From: Desulfobacteraceae bacterium
GTDB lineage: Bacteria; Desulfobacterota; Desulfobacteria; Desulfobacterales; UBA5852
Direction: 5' to 3'
Assembly (NCBI GenBank): GCA_014237395.1
Contig: JABZFP010000002.1
Span: 1-50,465 of the forward strand
DNA: 50,465 nt
The position numbers and the translations under genes were made by a program. Below are positions 1-8,618 of this stretch, one piece after another (position 1 is the first letter of the stretch; every line of letters begins with the position of its first letter). Under the pieces are notes generated by a model. It searched no databases. It worked only from the letters and a program-made list of their open reading frames with translations, and had not been told where the DNA came from.

Positions 1-93
1 CTTGAAGTACGATTTTAATTAATAGACATTAACATACAATTTATTTAAAATTCATAACGTTTGTTTAACTTTACACGTTAAAATTTTATAATA

Positions 94-963
94 TTGGCAC
101 TAGACCTACAAGATATTCCTCGTGTAAAGACTATTACCAAAGAGGAGTTTATAACACACTATTTCAAGCCGCAAAAACCTGTGGTCATTGAGCGTTTTAT
201 TGAAGATTGGCCTGCCTACAGCAAATGGAGTCTGGACTATATGAAAGCTACCGTTGGCGACAAGATAGTGCCATTGTATGATGATCGGCCTGTCGATTAT
301 AAAGATGGTTTTAATGAGCCACACGCCAAAATGAAGATGAGCGATTATATCGATTTGTTGAAGCGCGAGCCCACCAAATTTCGCATCTTTCTTTGGAATG
401 CTCTAAAGGAAGTGCCACAGCTACAGAACGATTATTCATATCCCGATTTTGGATTGAAACTGTTAAAAGGTCTGCCCATGTTGTTTTTTGGTGGCACCAA
501 TTCGCATACCTTCATGCATTATGACATCGATTTGGCCAATATTTTCCATTTTCATTTTGAAGGTGAAAAGGAAATCATCTTGTTCGATCAAAAACAGAAT
601 GATTATCTATACAAAATACCTCACTCCCTCATCACTAGAGAAGATATTGATTTTTCAAATCCAGATGTTGAAAAATGGCCAGCACTAAAAAAAGCCAAAG
701 GTTATAAAACCATATTGAAACATGGTGAAGTACTCTACATGCCAGAAGGCTATTGGCATTATATGAAATACCTAACCCCTGGGTTTTCGATGAGCTTGCG
801 TGCCATTGCCAGAAACCCAAAGAATTTTTCCAAAGCCATCTATAATATTTTTATCATGCGCCATTTTGATAATGCCATGCGACGAATCAAAGGCCAAGAA
901 TGGATTGAATGGAAAAATAGTCGAGCTATTGAGCGCACTCACAAAATCCTAAACGGAAGTTAG
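94..963 (+). CDS. cupin/JmjC-like domain protein (Bacteroidetes type)
   Basis: A 289-residue protein of the cupin_8/JmjC-like fold, the family of Fe(II)/2-oxoglutarate oxygenases. The metal site is visible: HxD at H142-Y-D144 and a second histidine near H222 in the MPEGYWH motif, both in beta strands of the barrel. Substrate is unknown; relatives act as protein or small-molecule hydroxylases. The start is TTG at 94; an in-frame stop lies at 79-81 and there is no ATG between, so a non-standard start must be used or the first codons differ. No signal peptide, so cytosolic. The AT-rich codon use matches the next two genes and not the window after 3.5 kb, so it belongs to the Bacteroidetes-like fragment. 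Confidence 0.8.
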   Translation: MALDLQDIPRVKTITKEEFITHYFKPQKPVVIERFIEDWPAYSKWSLDYMKATVGDKIVPLYDDRPVDYKDGFNEPHAKMKMSDYIDLLKREPTKFRIFLWNALKEVPQLQNDYSYPDFGLKLLKGLPMLFFGGTNSHTFMHYDIDLANIFHFHFEGEKEIILFDQKQNDYLYKIPHSLITREDIDFSNPDVEKWPALKKAKGYKTILKHGEVLYMPEGYWHYMKYLTPGFSMSLRAIARNPKNFSKAIYNIFIMRHFDNAMRRIKGQEWIEWKNSRAIERTHKILNGS

Positions 964-1016
964 AGAAGCGTTCGTTACCTTTTTAATCTGATTAAACAAT
1001 AATTCACAACTATTGC

Positions 1017-1024
1017 TATCTTTG
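1017..1024 (+). promoter_or_regulatory. putative Bacteroidetes -7 box
   Basis: TATCTTTG fits the Bacteroidetes housekeeping sigma -7 consensus TAnnTTTG and lies about 30 bases before the ATG of the beta-barrel gene. I see no convincing -33 TTTG at the usual distance, so the call rests on one element. Confidence 0.4.
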
Positions 1025-1053
1025 TCCAAAATAAAATATAAAACCCAATAGCT

Positions 1054-1545
1054 ATGAAAAATATCCTGTTCATCATTACCATTTTAAGTGTGTCTTTAGT
1101 AAATGCGCAAGCTTTTAGAGGTGAAGGCGACAATAAATTTCAAGTTGGTGCCAACCTTCAAGATGCCGCTTCGGGACTTAATGTAAGTTACGATTATGGT
1201 CTTGGTGAAAATATTTCAGTTGGTGTGTCTGCTACCTATGCTTTAGGAGTCAAAGAAGAATTGGATGCCGATTTTGGTGACCGATTTGATATCAAAGCAC
1301 GTTTTAATGCCAACCTTGGCAATGTGGTGAACATCGATGAAAATTTTGACATCTATCCAGGATTGAGCTTTAGCCTAAAGAATTTTGGTGGCCATGTAGG
1401 AGCACGTTACTTCTTTAGTGATGGTTTTGGGATCTTTACAGAAGCGCTTTTTCCATTGGCAAAATACGATACTAAAGATTTATCGCCAGCCGAATATATT
1501 CACAATCAATTTTCAGTAAATATTGGAGCGACGTTTAATCTTTAA
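1054..1545 (+). CDS. small outer-membrane beta-barrel protein
   Basis: A 163-residue exported protein. Residues 1-18 form a Sec signal peptide with likely cleavage after VNA, and the mature part alternates short amphipathic beta strands (NISVGVSATYAL, FDIKARFNANLG, YPGLSFSLKNFG, NQFSVNIGATFNL). The chain ends close after a phenylalanine, as barrel proteins inserted by BamA do. It resembles short flavobacterial barrel proteins of unknown function; I do not recognise a specific family. It is followed by a strong hairpin terminator, so it is the last gene of its transcript. Confidence 0.75.
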   Translation: MKNILFIITILSVSLVNAQAFRGEGDNKFQVGANLQDAASGLNVSYDYGLGENISVGVSATYALGVKEELDADFGDRFDIKARFNANLGNVVNIDENFDIYPGLSFSLKNFGGHVGARYFFSDGFGIFTEALFPLAKYDTKDLSPAEYIHNQFSVNIGATFNL

Positions 1546-1568
1546 AGCGTTACTAACTTTCATTATAG

Positions 1569-1601
1569 AAGCAGCTTAAAATTATTTTAAGCTGCTTTTT
1601 T
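1569..1601 (+). terminator. rho-independent terminator
   Basis: A 13-bp stem (1569-1581 with 1585-1597), three-base loop and run of T close the transcript of the beta-barrel gene. The A-rich left arm would also work in the opposite direction. Confidence 0.85.
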
Positions 1602-1761
1602 GTTATAAAATACCTGTCTTTTTTCTTACATAATTGATTTTTTATCAAGTTAACTTTTTTAACAAAAATGCAGTTAAACGAATTTAATCAACACTTCGTC
1701 TGAATCGTCATGTTGTTCATCGAATATATTGGTTTTTAAACAGATTTGTTGATTTTTTTTT

Positions 1762-1769
1762 TACGTTTG
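1762..1769 (+). promoter_or_regulatory. putative Bacteroidetes -7 box
   Basis: TACGTTTG matches TAnnTTTG and lies 28 bases before the ATG at 1798. A TTTG at 1745 is too close (13 bases) to be a normal -33 element, so the promoter is only half supported. Confidence 0.4.
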
Positions 1770-1797
1770 AATACCCAAATTAACTAACCTACTCATT

Positions 1798-2901
1798 ATG
1801 AAAACTTATAAAATCTACTTGATTTCTTTTATGAGCATTTGTTTTATAATTAATACATATGCATCAATAAAAGACAACACAATTCTAACCTCAACAAGCA
1901 CCACTGCTAATTTATTTGAATTGTCAATATCCAATATTGCAGAATCCCCTGAAAACTCCAACAGTATATCATTAACGACCACGATATGGAATGGTACCAC
2001 ATGGGATAATGGTGTTCCAGATATTAATACAATAACTGTAATTGATGGCGACTATACCACCTTAATTGATGGAGGATTTAGCGCTTGGTCATTACAAGTA
2101 AATGCTGGGAAAAAATTAGTAATCAGTAATAATACATTTGTTGAAGTACAAATGGATGTAACGGTAGATGGAGACCTATGGGTAGAAACCTGTGGTGCCC
2201 TTGTACAAATTGATGATACTGGCACTTTTACTTTGAATGGAAGTGGCAATTCATTGGTGCAAAAATATACATCAGCCCTTAATAACTGGAACGATTATAC
2301 CTATTGGAGTTCTCCAGTAAGCAATGCGGTTGTCAATGACGTATTTTCGTCTTCTCATCCTTATAGTCGATTTTGGTTCAATGCGGTAAATTATTTAGAC
2401 AATCTTGCAGAAATAGGAAATACTGGGTCTTATATCATAGGACAGGATGATATTGACGATGATGGTAATGATTGGACTTTATTGGGAGGGACAGATACGC
2501 TTACCCCTGGAGTTGGTTATGCAACCACACACTCGTCTTCTGGCTTTGTATCTGGCAACTCATATCAATATGTCTTTAATGGACCGCTAAATACAGGTAC
2601 CATTACAGTTCCTGTACAATATAATGGAAATAATGGAGACAGAGATTGGAACTTTATTGGGAATCCATATCCATCAGCTATTAGCGTCGATGCCTTTTTT
2701 GAAGCCAACCAATCAGTCATAGGCCTTGCGGTTTATTTATGGTCACATGCAACTCCTGCCAGTAATAACACCAATGGAAATCAGACCTATAATTACAATG
2801 TCGATGATTATGCTGTAGTGACATGCTACAGTGGTGAAATCGCTGGTGGAACCAATGTTATTCCCAATCGGTTCATCCCTTCTGGTCAAGGGTTTTCTGT
2901 T
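1798..2901 (+). CDS. secreted protein, 3'-truncated at a sequence junction
   Basis: The first about 368 codons of a large exported protein of Flavobacteriia. It has a signal peptide (MKTYKIYLISFMSICFIINTY region) and a long, Asn/Thr/Asp-rich beta-structured body with the repeated pattern of secreted surface proteins, including the GNPYPSAI and FIPSGQGFSV motifs that usually sit a few hundred residues before a type IX secretion C-terminal signal. That C-terminal part is missing: at about 2893-2907 the frame passes into a different protein. The break is not a stop codon but a change of sequence, so the 582-codon open frame 1798-3546 is probably an artefact of two joined genes and not a natural fusion. 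Confidence 0.75.
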
Positions 2902-3546
2902 TTTTTGCTTGCCGTATTTATGATGGTTTGTGTTCCGCCATCCTATTCGAAACAGCCGTCATACGATATGCCGTCCGATATTGATCCGTCAGCCAGATAT
3001 TTCTTTTTTATGCACAATTATTATGTAGAGAAAAACGGTCCGGACGGTGCTTGTAAGTATGAAGACATTCTAAACGCTTTCGCCGACCGAGGCTTTATCG
3101 TTATAAGTGAGGTAAGAACCGGCAAAATCGTTCCGTGTACATACGCCCAAAAAGTGGTCAAGCTAGTCAGAACGCTTCTCCATTCCGGTGTCCCGCCACA
3201 AAACATTACGGTGGGAGGACATTCCAAAGGGGGTGTTATCAGCCTTTGTGTCGCATCCGAACTGGAAAACCCGCAAGTCAATTTTGTGATCATGGCAGGA
3301 TGCAGGATAGCATCTGTTGAAAAATTTATGATGTATCCGGATTTCAGAAAGCTTAAGGGTCGTATGCTATCGGTCTATGCCACTTCCGATTCGGTTGCCA
3401 ACAGCTGCGAAGCGTCTTTTGCACTGGCGTCTGATGAACTATCGGACTCTGAAATCAGACTGACAAGTGACAAAGGGCATAAACTCTTCTATACGCCAAC
3501 AGACATCTGGCTCGATCCTATCATTAACTGGATCAACGATGATTAA
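2902..3546 (+). CDS. alpha/beta hydrolase, 5'-truncated at the junction
   Basis: About 214 residues of a serine hydrolase of the alpha/beta fold. The nucleophile elbow is GGHSKGG; the family also predicts an acid in YATSDSV and a catalytic His in SDKGHKLFY. The first visible residues (FLLAVFMMVCVPPSYSK) are the hydrophobic core and cleavage region of a signal peptide whose start is lost, so the native protein was exported. It ends with TAA at 3544-3546. Base composition is intermediate between the AT-rich fragment on the left and the GC-rich chromosome on the right. Substrate is unknown. Confidence 0.75.
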   Translation, partial: FLLAVFMMVCVPPSYSKQPSYDMPSDIDPSARYFFFMHNYYVEKNGPDGACKYEDILNAFADRGFIVISEVRTGKIVPCTYAQKVVKLVRTLLHSGVPPQNITVGGHSKGGVISLCVASELENPQVNFVIMAGCRIASVEKFMMYPDFRKLKGRMLSVYATSDSVANSCEASFALASDELSDSEIRLTSDKGHKLFYTPTDIWLDPIINWINDD

Positions 3547-3639
3547 AGTGGATTGACGGACTCGATTGGACGCAACACAGACCACGCAGGCAGCGCTGCC
3601 AGGCATCGTCGCGACCCTGCGTCATCCGGAGGATGCAGC

Positions 3640-4116
3640 ATGATCCGCTTCAAATCCGTTCGACTTGTCGGTGGAATCGCGCGGGTCACCCTGGCCGCCG
3701 CGATATTGGGCCTGGGGCTCCACGGGTGTTCATCCAATGAGGTGAACTACACACCGCCGGCCGGCAGCAGCGACACGGCCATCACCCACTTCTCCTTTGC
3801 GAAGATGGTGGTCGACGGAAAGGAATTTCGCGATGTGGACGTTGCCATCGGTCCGGATGGCAACGCCCGGCCGTGGCGGATGCTACTCGGGCATATCGTG
3901 GATGCAGGGGATGTCGAAAGCCTGCTGACGGGGGCTCCCCACACCCTGATTATCGGTATCGGCGTCTCCAGCCAGGCTTCGGTGACCCCTGCGCTTTCCA
4001 AAGCCATGCGCGACAGGGGGATCGCCGTGCAGATCCTCGACACCATGGACGCCGTAAACCTGTTCAACCGGCTTCCCAAACAGGGCCTTGTGGCCGTGTT
4101 TCACACCGGTTGCTGA
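3640..4116 (+). CDS. lipoprotein with an Mth938/NDUFAF3-like domain
   Basis: 158 residues from the ATG at 3640, chosen over an upstream in-frame ATG because GGAGGA lies 7 bases before it and a clean lipoprotein signal follows: basic start, hydrophobic stretch LAAAILGLGL and lipobox LHGC. Residues about 45-158 match the Mth938-like fold (DUF498, relatives of NDUFAF3): ITHFSF..MVVDGKEF, ILGIGVSSQ-type strand (LIIGIGVSSQ) and the closing VAVFHTGC. The fold is usually cytosolic and its biochemical role is poorly defined. The gene converges on ppc with only 28 bases between the ends. Confidence 0.75.
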   Translation: MIRFKSVRLVGGIARVTLAAAILGLGLHGCSSNEVNYTPPAGSSDTAITHFSFAKMVVDGKEFRDVDVAIGPDGNARPWRMLLGHIVDAGDVESLLTGAPHTLIIGIGVSSQASVTPALSKAMRDRGIAVQILDTMDAVNLFNRLPKQGLVAVFHTGC

Positions 4117-4144
4117 CCGCCCCTCCACCAGCCTCCTGTTGGAC

Positions 4145-6700
4145 CTATGCCGAATTTCGACTGGCGTTGATATTGCCGTACAGGGATCGCTCGACGATCT
4201 TCTCGTAAAGCGCTTTTTGCGTCGACCCTTTCTCGATTTTCTGCAAGGCGTACTGCTGGATGACCAGCAATGGCAACACGATGCGTTCCCGTATCTCGAT
4301 CGATTTTTTCGATACCGGTTCCTCTTCCATCAACGCCTGGTATCCGGAAATCAGCAGAACCATTTCTTTGGAAAGCCGGTATTCGTCCAGCAGCATGTGC
4401 CAGAATTCGTTGTAGGCCTCATCTTCGGCGATATAGGCGGTCAATTCAAAATAAGATTTTGATAACGCCATCATACTGTTCAGGATCAAGGCCTTGAAAA
4501 AGGGCACACCACTAAACAAGTGTTTCAATCGATCGGTCTGGCCGTCGGCCACCAGGGCTTGAATGGCCGTTCCGAGACCGTAGTACCCCGGAACGTTTTG
4601 CTTCAATTGGCTCCAGGCACCCACGAAAGGGATCGCCCGCAAATCATCGAAGTCCAGTTTTTCCTTATCGCCCCGCTTGTACGGCCGGCTGCCGATATTG
4701 GTTTTGCCGTAATATTTCAGCGTGCTCTTGTTTTCCAGGTAGGGCACAAACATGGGATGGTTTTTAAGGGCCGTGTACTTCTCCAAGCTCAACTGCGCCA
4801 GTTTTTCGATAACCTGCCTGTCTTTCGTGGAAATCGTATTTTCTTTTTCAAACAACCGCGTCGACAACCCGGCGGTCAGCAGCTGTTCGCAATTATGTTT
4901 GAAATGCGCTTTGGTGCCATACATGCTGGTAATCGTCTGGCCTTGAATGGTGAATTGAATGGCATGATTGGCAATATTCTTGCCATGGGACGCATAGAAG
5001 CGATGGGTTTTGCCGCCCCCGCGCGCGGGGGGACCGCCCCGGCCGTCAAAAAATATGGCCTTGATACCGTTGTCGTCGCAAACCGCCGACAGCGTCTCTT
5101 TGGTGGTATAGATCGACCAGTTGGCCTGCAGAAACCCGCCGTCCTTGGTGCCGTCCGAAAATCCCAGCATGATGGTCTGGCGATTCCGGCGCTGCGCGAC
5201 ATGCGCCCTGTATTGGGGGATATCAAAGAGGGCCTGCATGATGGATCCGGCGTTCTGCATGCCTTCCATCGACTCGAACAGCGGGATGATATCGACCGGC
5301 ACCTCCCCCTTGCCCCACCCGCACCACCGTAGAAGGCTGAACACATACAGTACCGAATACATATCCTCGGCGTGACTGATGACATACCGATCACACCCCT
5401 CGCTCCCGTTTTTGTGCTGGATATGCTTCATCTGGCTAATCGTCTGGATCGTATCCTTGATCAGCGCATCCTCGAACTGATCGGGGTGAACAGCGATGTC
5501 TTCGCGCAGAAGAAGGGCGATTAATTGGGCCTCTCCCAGCTCGTCCAAGCCTTGGGCGATCAGGTTTTCTTTTTTCAGGATGGCTTCCACGGTTTCCCGG
5601 TGGACATTATGGTTTTGCCGGATGTCGAGTGCGGCGAAATGCGTTTTGAAGATGGTAACCTTGTCGATGAGGGATTCCAACTCGTCGAGATGGAGGCTGT
5701 TGTAGTTCTCGATAAGGGACGCTTTGATCTCGGCGAGGGGATCCATAATCGCTTCATAGCGGATCGTTTGGGCCGGGTCGTACATGGTCGCGTAAAGCCT
5801 GCCCCTTAACTTCGCGAGGACGTCCTCCACCCCCCGGAAGGTCAGTTTTCGGGCCAGCCGCTTGACATCGCGATAGTAACACTTCATCAGGGTCATGCGC
5901 AGCTCGTCGGCCACATCCGCGGTGATGGCGGCGGTGACAAACGGATTGCCGTCCCGGTCGCCACCGGGCCAGAATCCCAGCTGAACGATCGCGGGGCAAT
6001 CGAAACAGCTGTCGCGGAGGGTCTTTTTAACACTGGCATACAGCTCCCCCACGGCCTCGTAATACACATGGCGCAGCAGGTAGATAATGTTTTGGGCTTC
6101 GTCAAAGGGCGTCGGCTTCCGGGCATTGATCAGGGAGGTCAATCCCAGCTGCTGCAATGTCAGGTCGATTCCATCGATATCGTTGCGTGCAATCATCGAT
6201 TTCAGTTTGCCGATGATATTCAATACCGAAGGTGAGTAAAACTGGGTGGGATGGGCCGTAAATACGAGGCGGGCACTGAAACAGGACAGGTCGTCCGTCA
6301 GGCTGCAGGTCTTGTCATCGCTCTTCAGCAAGGTGATGCAGTCCTTGAGCGACAGGTGATCTTCCAGCGGCACCAGTTGTTCGAAGGCGGCATCCTCCGC
6401 ACTGTCGTAAAGCACGACCTGCCGTTCGACATACTGGATGACATTGAACATAAAATCGATTTTCTCTTTTTCGGTTTTCAGGCCGGTGTGCACGTCGAAA
6501 AAGGAATCCAGGATCGCCAGCGGGTCACGCTCCGCTTCAAGGCCCTGCTTACACACATTGTGCAATAGGGGAATGAGCATGCCGATGTTGCTGACCTTGC
6601 GGAAAGGCAGATTCAAAAATAAGCTGTTGTAGACATCGAACTTCGTCTTGACCGCTTTTTCAAATATTTCCAGCCTTGCGGGATTACTCATCGATTTCAT
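4145..6700 (-). CDS. ppc: phosphoenolpyruvate carboxylase
   Basis: Catalyses PEP + bicarbonate to oxaloacetate + phosphate, feeding the citric acid cycle. 851 residues, near the family's usual 870-930. Motifs in order: VFTAHPTQ with the catalytic His150, GGDRDGNP (246-253), LGFSDGTKDGG (512-522) and the mobile loop GRGGPPARGGG (553-563). The C-terminus is RNSA, where nearly all PEPCs end in RNTG, a tail that reaches into the active site. Two starts are possible: ATG at 6700 has AGGG only two bases away, while the second ATG (6691) has better spacing. It lies 9 bases downstream of the HD hydrolase gene and is probably co-transcribed with it. Confidence 0.95.
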   Translation of the reverse strand: MKSMSNPARLEIFEKAVKTKFDVYNSLFLNLPFRKVSNIGMLIPLLHNVCKQGLEAERDPLAILDSFFDVHTGLKTEKEKIDFMFNVIQYVERQVVLYDSAEDAAFEQLVPLEDHLSLKDCITLLKSDDKTCSLTDDLSCFSARLVFTAHPTQFYSPSVLNIIGKLKSMIARNDIDGIDLTLQQLGLTSLINARKPTPFDEAQNIIYLLRHVYYEAVGELYASVKKTLRDSCFDCPAIVQLGFWPGGDRDGNPFVTAAITADVADELRMTLMKCYYRDVKRLARKLTFRGVEDVLAKLRGRLYATMYDPAQTIRYEAIMDPLAEIKASLIENYNSLHLDELESLIDKVTIFKTHFAALDIRQNHNVHRETVEAILKKENLIAQGLDELGEAQLIALLLREDIAVHPDQFEDALIKDTIQTISQMKHIQHKNGSEGCDRYVISHAEDMYSVLYVFSLLRWCGWGKGEVPVDIIPLFESMEGMQNAGSIMQALFDIPQYRAHVAQRRNRQTIMLGFSDGTKDGGFLQANWSIYTTKETLSAVCDDNGIKAIFFDGRGGPPARGGGKTHRFYASHGKNIANHAIQFTIQGQTITSMYGTKAHFKHNCEQLLTAGLSTRLFEKENTISTKDRQVIEKLAQLSLEKYTALKNHPMFVPYLENKSTLKYYGKTNIGSRPYKRGDKEKLDFDDLRAIPFVGAWSQLKQNVPGYYGLGTAIQALVADGQTDRLKHLFSGVPFFKALILNSMMALSKSYFELTAYIAEDEAYNEFWHMLLDEYRLSKEMVLLISGYQALMEEEPVSKKSIEIRERIVLPLLVIQQYALQKIEKGSTQKALYEKIVERSLYGNINASRNSA

Positions 6701-6709
6701 TCCCTGGAT

Positions 6710-7261
6710 TTAATTTGGCCATGAATGAGGGTAAACACGAAGTTTCCCGTTCAGCCGTTTCGACAGGAACGGGCTCGCATCCCCCAATTCATTCAAAATC
6801 AATTTCCCCTCTGCCCGATAACGCTCAACCTTTTCTGCATCCCAATGTCCCGGCGGCGGCTGGAGGTTGGTGATGCGGTCGGCGAGCTTGACCATCCAGA
6901 TCTCCCTGGGCTGATCTTTGATCCGCGCCAGGCTGTCGGCCATCTTTTCCTGCTTGGATTTGAGGATGTTGTTCTTGGAGAGAGCCAGGACGCCTTCGGC
7001 CACTTCGGGGCCGAACTCGGCGACGAGTTTTTCGTAGGATATGCCGGCATCCTCGATCACGTCGTGAAGCAATGCGCATTCGATTGCCAGGCCGCCGTTA
7101 AGATTGTCTTCATGCGTCAGGGCCGCGATGACCTCCATGGCCACCATGGTGACGTGAACCACATAAGGCAGGTCCGAACCCGGCACGGTCTGGCCGTTGT
7201 GGGCCGCGGCGGCAAATTTGAGAGACCGTATGTATTTTTCCTGGCTCCAGGTGCTGGGCAT
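6710..7261 (-). CDS. small HD-domain phosphohydrolase (ppGpp hydrolase-like)
   Basis: 183 residues of the HD_4/RelA-SpoT N-terminal type. The metal-binding set is visible: the His of PYVVHVTMVA, the HD of ALLHDVIEDAG and the D of VKLADRITNL. No synthetase or TGS domain follows, so it resembles small alarmone hydrolases (Mesh1/SAH), which cleave ppGpp or related nucleotides; activity is inferred. The start at 7261 (MPSTWSQEKY) is chosen because GAGG lies 11 bases upstream and relatives begin there; the open frame continues 45 codons further upstream but that stretch is not conserved-looking. It heads a likely two-gene unit with ppc. Confidence 0.75.
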   Translation of the reverse strand: MPSTWSQEKYIRSLKFAAAAHNGQTVPGSDLPYVVHVTMVAMEVIAALTHEDNLNGGLAIECALLHDVIEDAGISYEKLVAEFGPEVAEGVLALSKNNILKSKQEKMADSLARIKDQPREIWMVKLADRITNLQPPPGHWDAEKVERYRAEGKLILNELGDASPFLSKRLNGKLRVYPHSWPN

Positions 7262-7450
7262 GATATCAACTTCCTCAGACCAATTGGGACGCAGATAACC
7301 GCAGATCGGCACTGATCGATGCATCAGTTCATGTTTCAATTTCTGATTTGGATTAATCCAGGAATTGAAACGTTCGACATTGGCCGATGGCCACATTCCC
7401 CCCTCAGTTTTATCTCTCTTTGAGTGATTTGCGGCTTGGCGTGATGCCTC

Positions 7451-8506
7451 CTATTCGAACCCCGGCGGTAATTCCTGGTTAAAAATTTTCTCGGTGGCCG
7501 CATCAGCAACGCTTTTTGGAAACATTCGCAATTCTGAAGGCGCAAATTTATGCTGCGGCAAATATTTGAGCACGAGATAGGCCACCGCGAGCGCTTGGCT
7601 GTGATCGCGGTGCTTTTTCAAGGGATTTCGATCCGGCTGGGCACTCATCCAGATCTTATGCAGGGCAAAGGCTCTGGGGTCCGGGCACACCATTGCCGCC
7701 GGATATCCGTCCTCCCCGATAACGACCTGCCTATATTTGGGCGCCGAAGCCAACCATTGCAGGTTGCGGATTTCGGCAGTTTCCAGATCCGCCTCCCCTC
7801 CCATGCGGCGCCGCTCGCTTTTCATTATCGGTCGGGGTTCCGGCTTCACGAGATCGACCATGTAACCATCTTTGTTTGCCGCCCTGAAGCGCTGATTCCC
7901 GATACGCTCAAACGATCGATCGGCCTTGCGCAGCAGTTCAATCAGCCCGGCTTCCGTTGGGGCATCATCGACGGCCGAGAGATGCAAGGGCGACCGGATA
8001 TCCCACAAGAGATCCATGTCGGCGGTCGCCAGGATCGGATTGTCGACAAATACGCCGGCCGCCGCTTCATAGGCATAGACAGCGTTGGTGCCAATGACGA
8101 TAACGTTTTTACCCAGCAGTTTCTGCTGGTCCAAGACCCTCAAGATTCCCGCAACGATGCGGGGCGCGCGCTGGATTGCTGCGGCCCGGCAAAATCTGGC
8201 CTGCTCGTTGAGACGAGACTTCAGTGACGCCAGTCGGTCCTTGATCTGACTTTTGGCATGTCGGAAATCCGCAAGGATTTTTTCGGTTTGATCGGATCGC
8301 AGCCCCAGGCTTTTACCGTATCCATAGCGATCCTTCGATCGAAACAGATATTCGCGACCTTTCGATTTCTTCCAATGCATGCCGCCGCGATAGGACCGAC
8401 TCTGACGGAATGCGGCCAGATAGGCGTCATAGAGTTGGACGGTGTCTATATAAGTTCGTCGCTGGATATCTGACCACTCTTGGGGTTCCAAATAGTTTTC
8501 CTTCAT
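7451..8506 (-). CDS. GSU2403-family nucleotidyltransferase-fold protein
   Basis: 351 residues. The core has the nucleotidyltransferase-like signature of the GSU2403 family: VIVIGTNAVYAYEAAAGV, then ATADMDLLWD with the paired acidic residues expected of the fold, and later DGYMVDLVKP. The N-terminal 100 residues are basic and probably helical. Function is unknown; related NTase-fold proteins occur as toxin or abortive-infection partners, but there is no obvious antitoxin next to it. Start ATG at 8504-8506 (MKENYLEP) overlaps one copy of a repeated GTTTTCCTTCA motif, and three further copies lie upstream, which suggests tight, perhaps autogenous, control. Confidence 0.75.
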   Translation of the reverse strand: MKENYLEPQEWSDIQRRTYIDTVQLYDAYLAAFRQSRSYRGGMHWKKSKGREYLFRSKDRYGYGKSLGLRSDQTEKILADFRHAKSQIKDRLASLKSRLNEQARFCRAAAIQRAPRIVAGILRVLDQQKLLGKNVIVIGTNAVYAYEAAAGVFVDNPILATADMDLLWDIRSPLHLSAVDDAPTEAGLIELLRKADRSFERIGNQRFRAANKDGYMVDLVKPEPRPIMKSERRRMGGEADLETAEIRNLQWLASAPKYRQVVIGEDGYPAAMVCPDPRAFALHKIWMSAQPDRNPLKKHRDHSQALAVAYLVLKYLPQHKFAPSELRMFPKSVADAATEKIFNQELPPGFE

Positions 8507-8606
8507 TTTTGAAATTCATTTATTTTGAAGGAAAAATAGGGTGGGGAATTTATGTCCGCGATAGGTTTTCCTTCAATTTAAGAATATGACAATATTGAAG
8601 GAAAAC
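8495..8606 (-). promoter_or_regulatory. array of four inverted GTTTTCCTTCA repeats with a promoter
   Basis: Four copies of GTTTTCCTTCA(AT) or its complement lie at 8495-8505, 8525-8535, 8565-8577 and 8594-8606. They form two inverted pairs, each with centres about 30 bases apart. The first copy overlaps the start codon of the nucleotidyltransferase-fold gene. On the minus strand a TTGACA (8615-8620) sits 18 bases from AATATT (8591-8596), so the outermost repeat would lie between -35 and -10. This is a probable operator region for the gene to its left. Confidence 0.55.
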
Positions 8607-8618
8607 TTTTATATTGTC

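Noticed and set aside
1798..3546. A single 582-aa natural fusion of a secreted flavobacterial protein and a hydrolase
   Set aside because: Both halves are truncated exactly at the joint, one inside a signal peptide, and composition changes there. Annotated as two partial genes.
4520..5332. 270-aa plus-strand frame opposite ppc and similar long antisense frames (9185-10294, 28186-29292)
   Set aside because: Shadows of GC-rich genes in other frames; no starts or homologous motifs.
7262..7396. 45-codon N-terminal extension of the HD hydrolase
   Set aside because: The extension has no ribosome-binding site, and the inner ATG has GAGG and matches where relatives begin.
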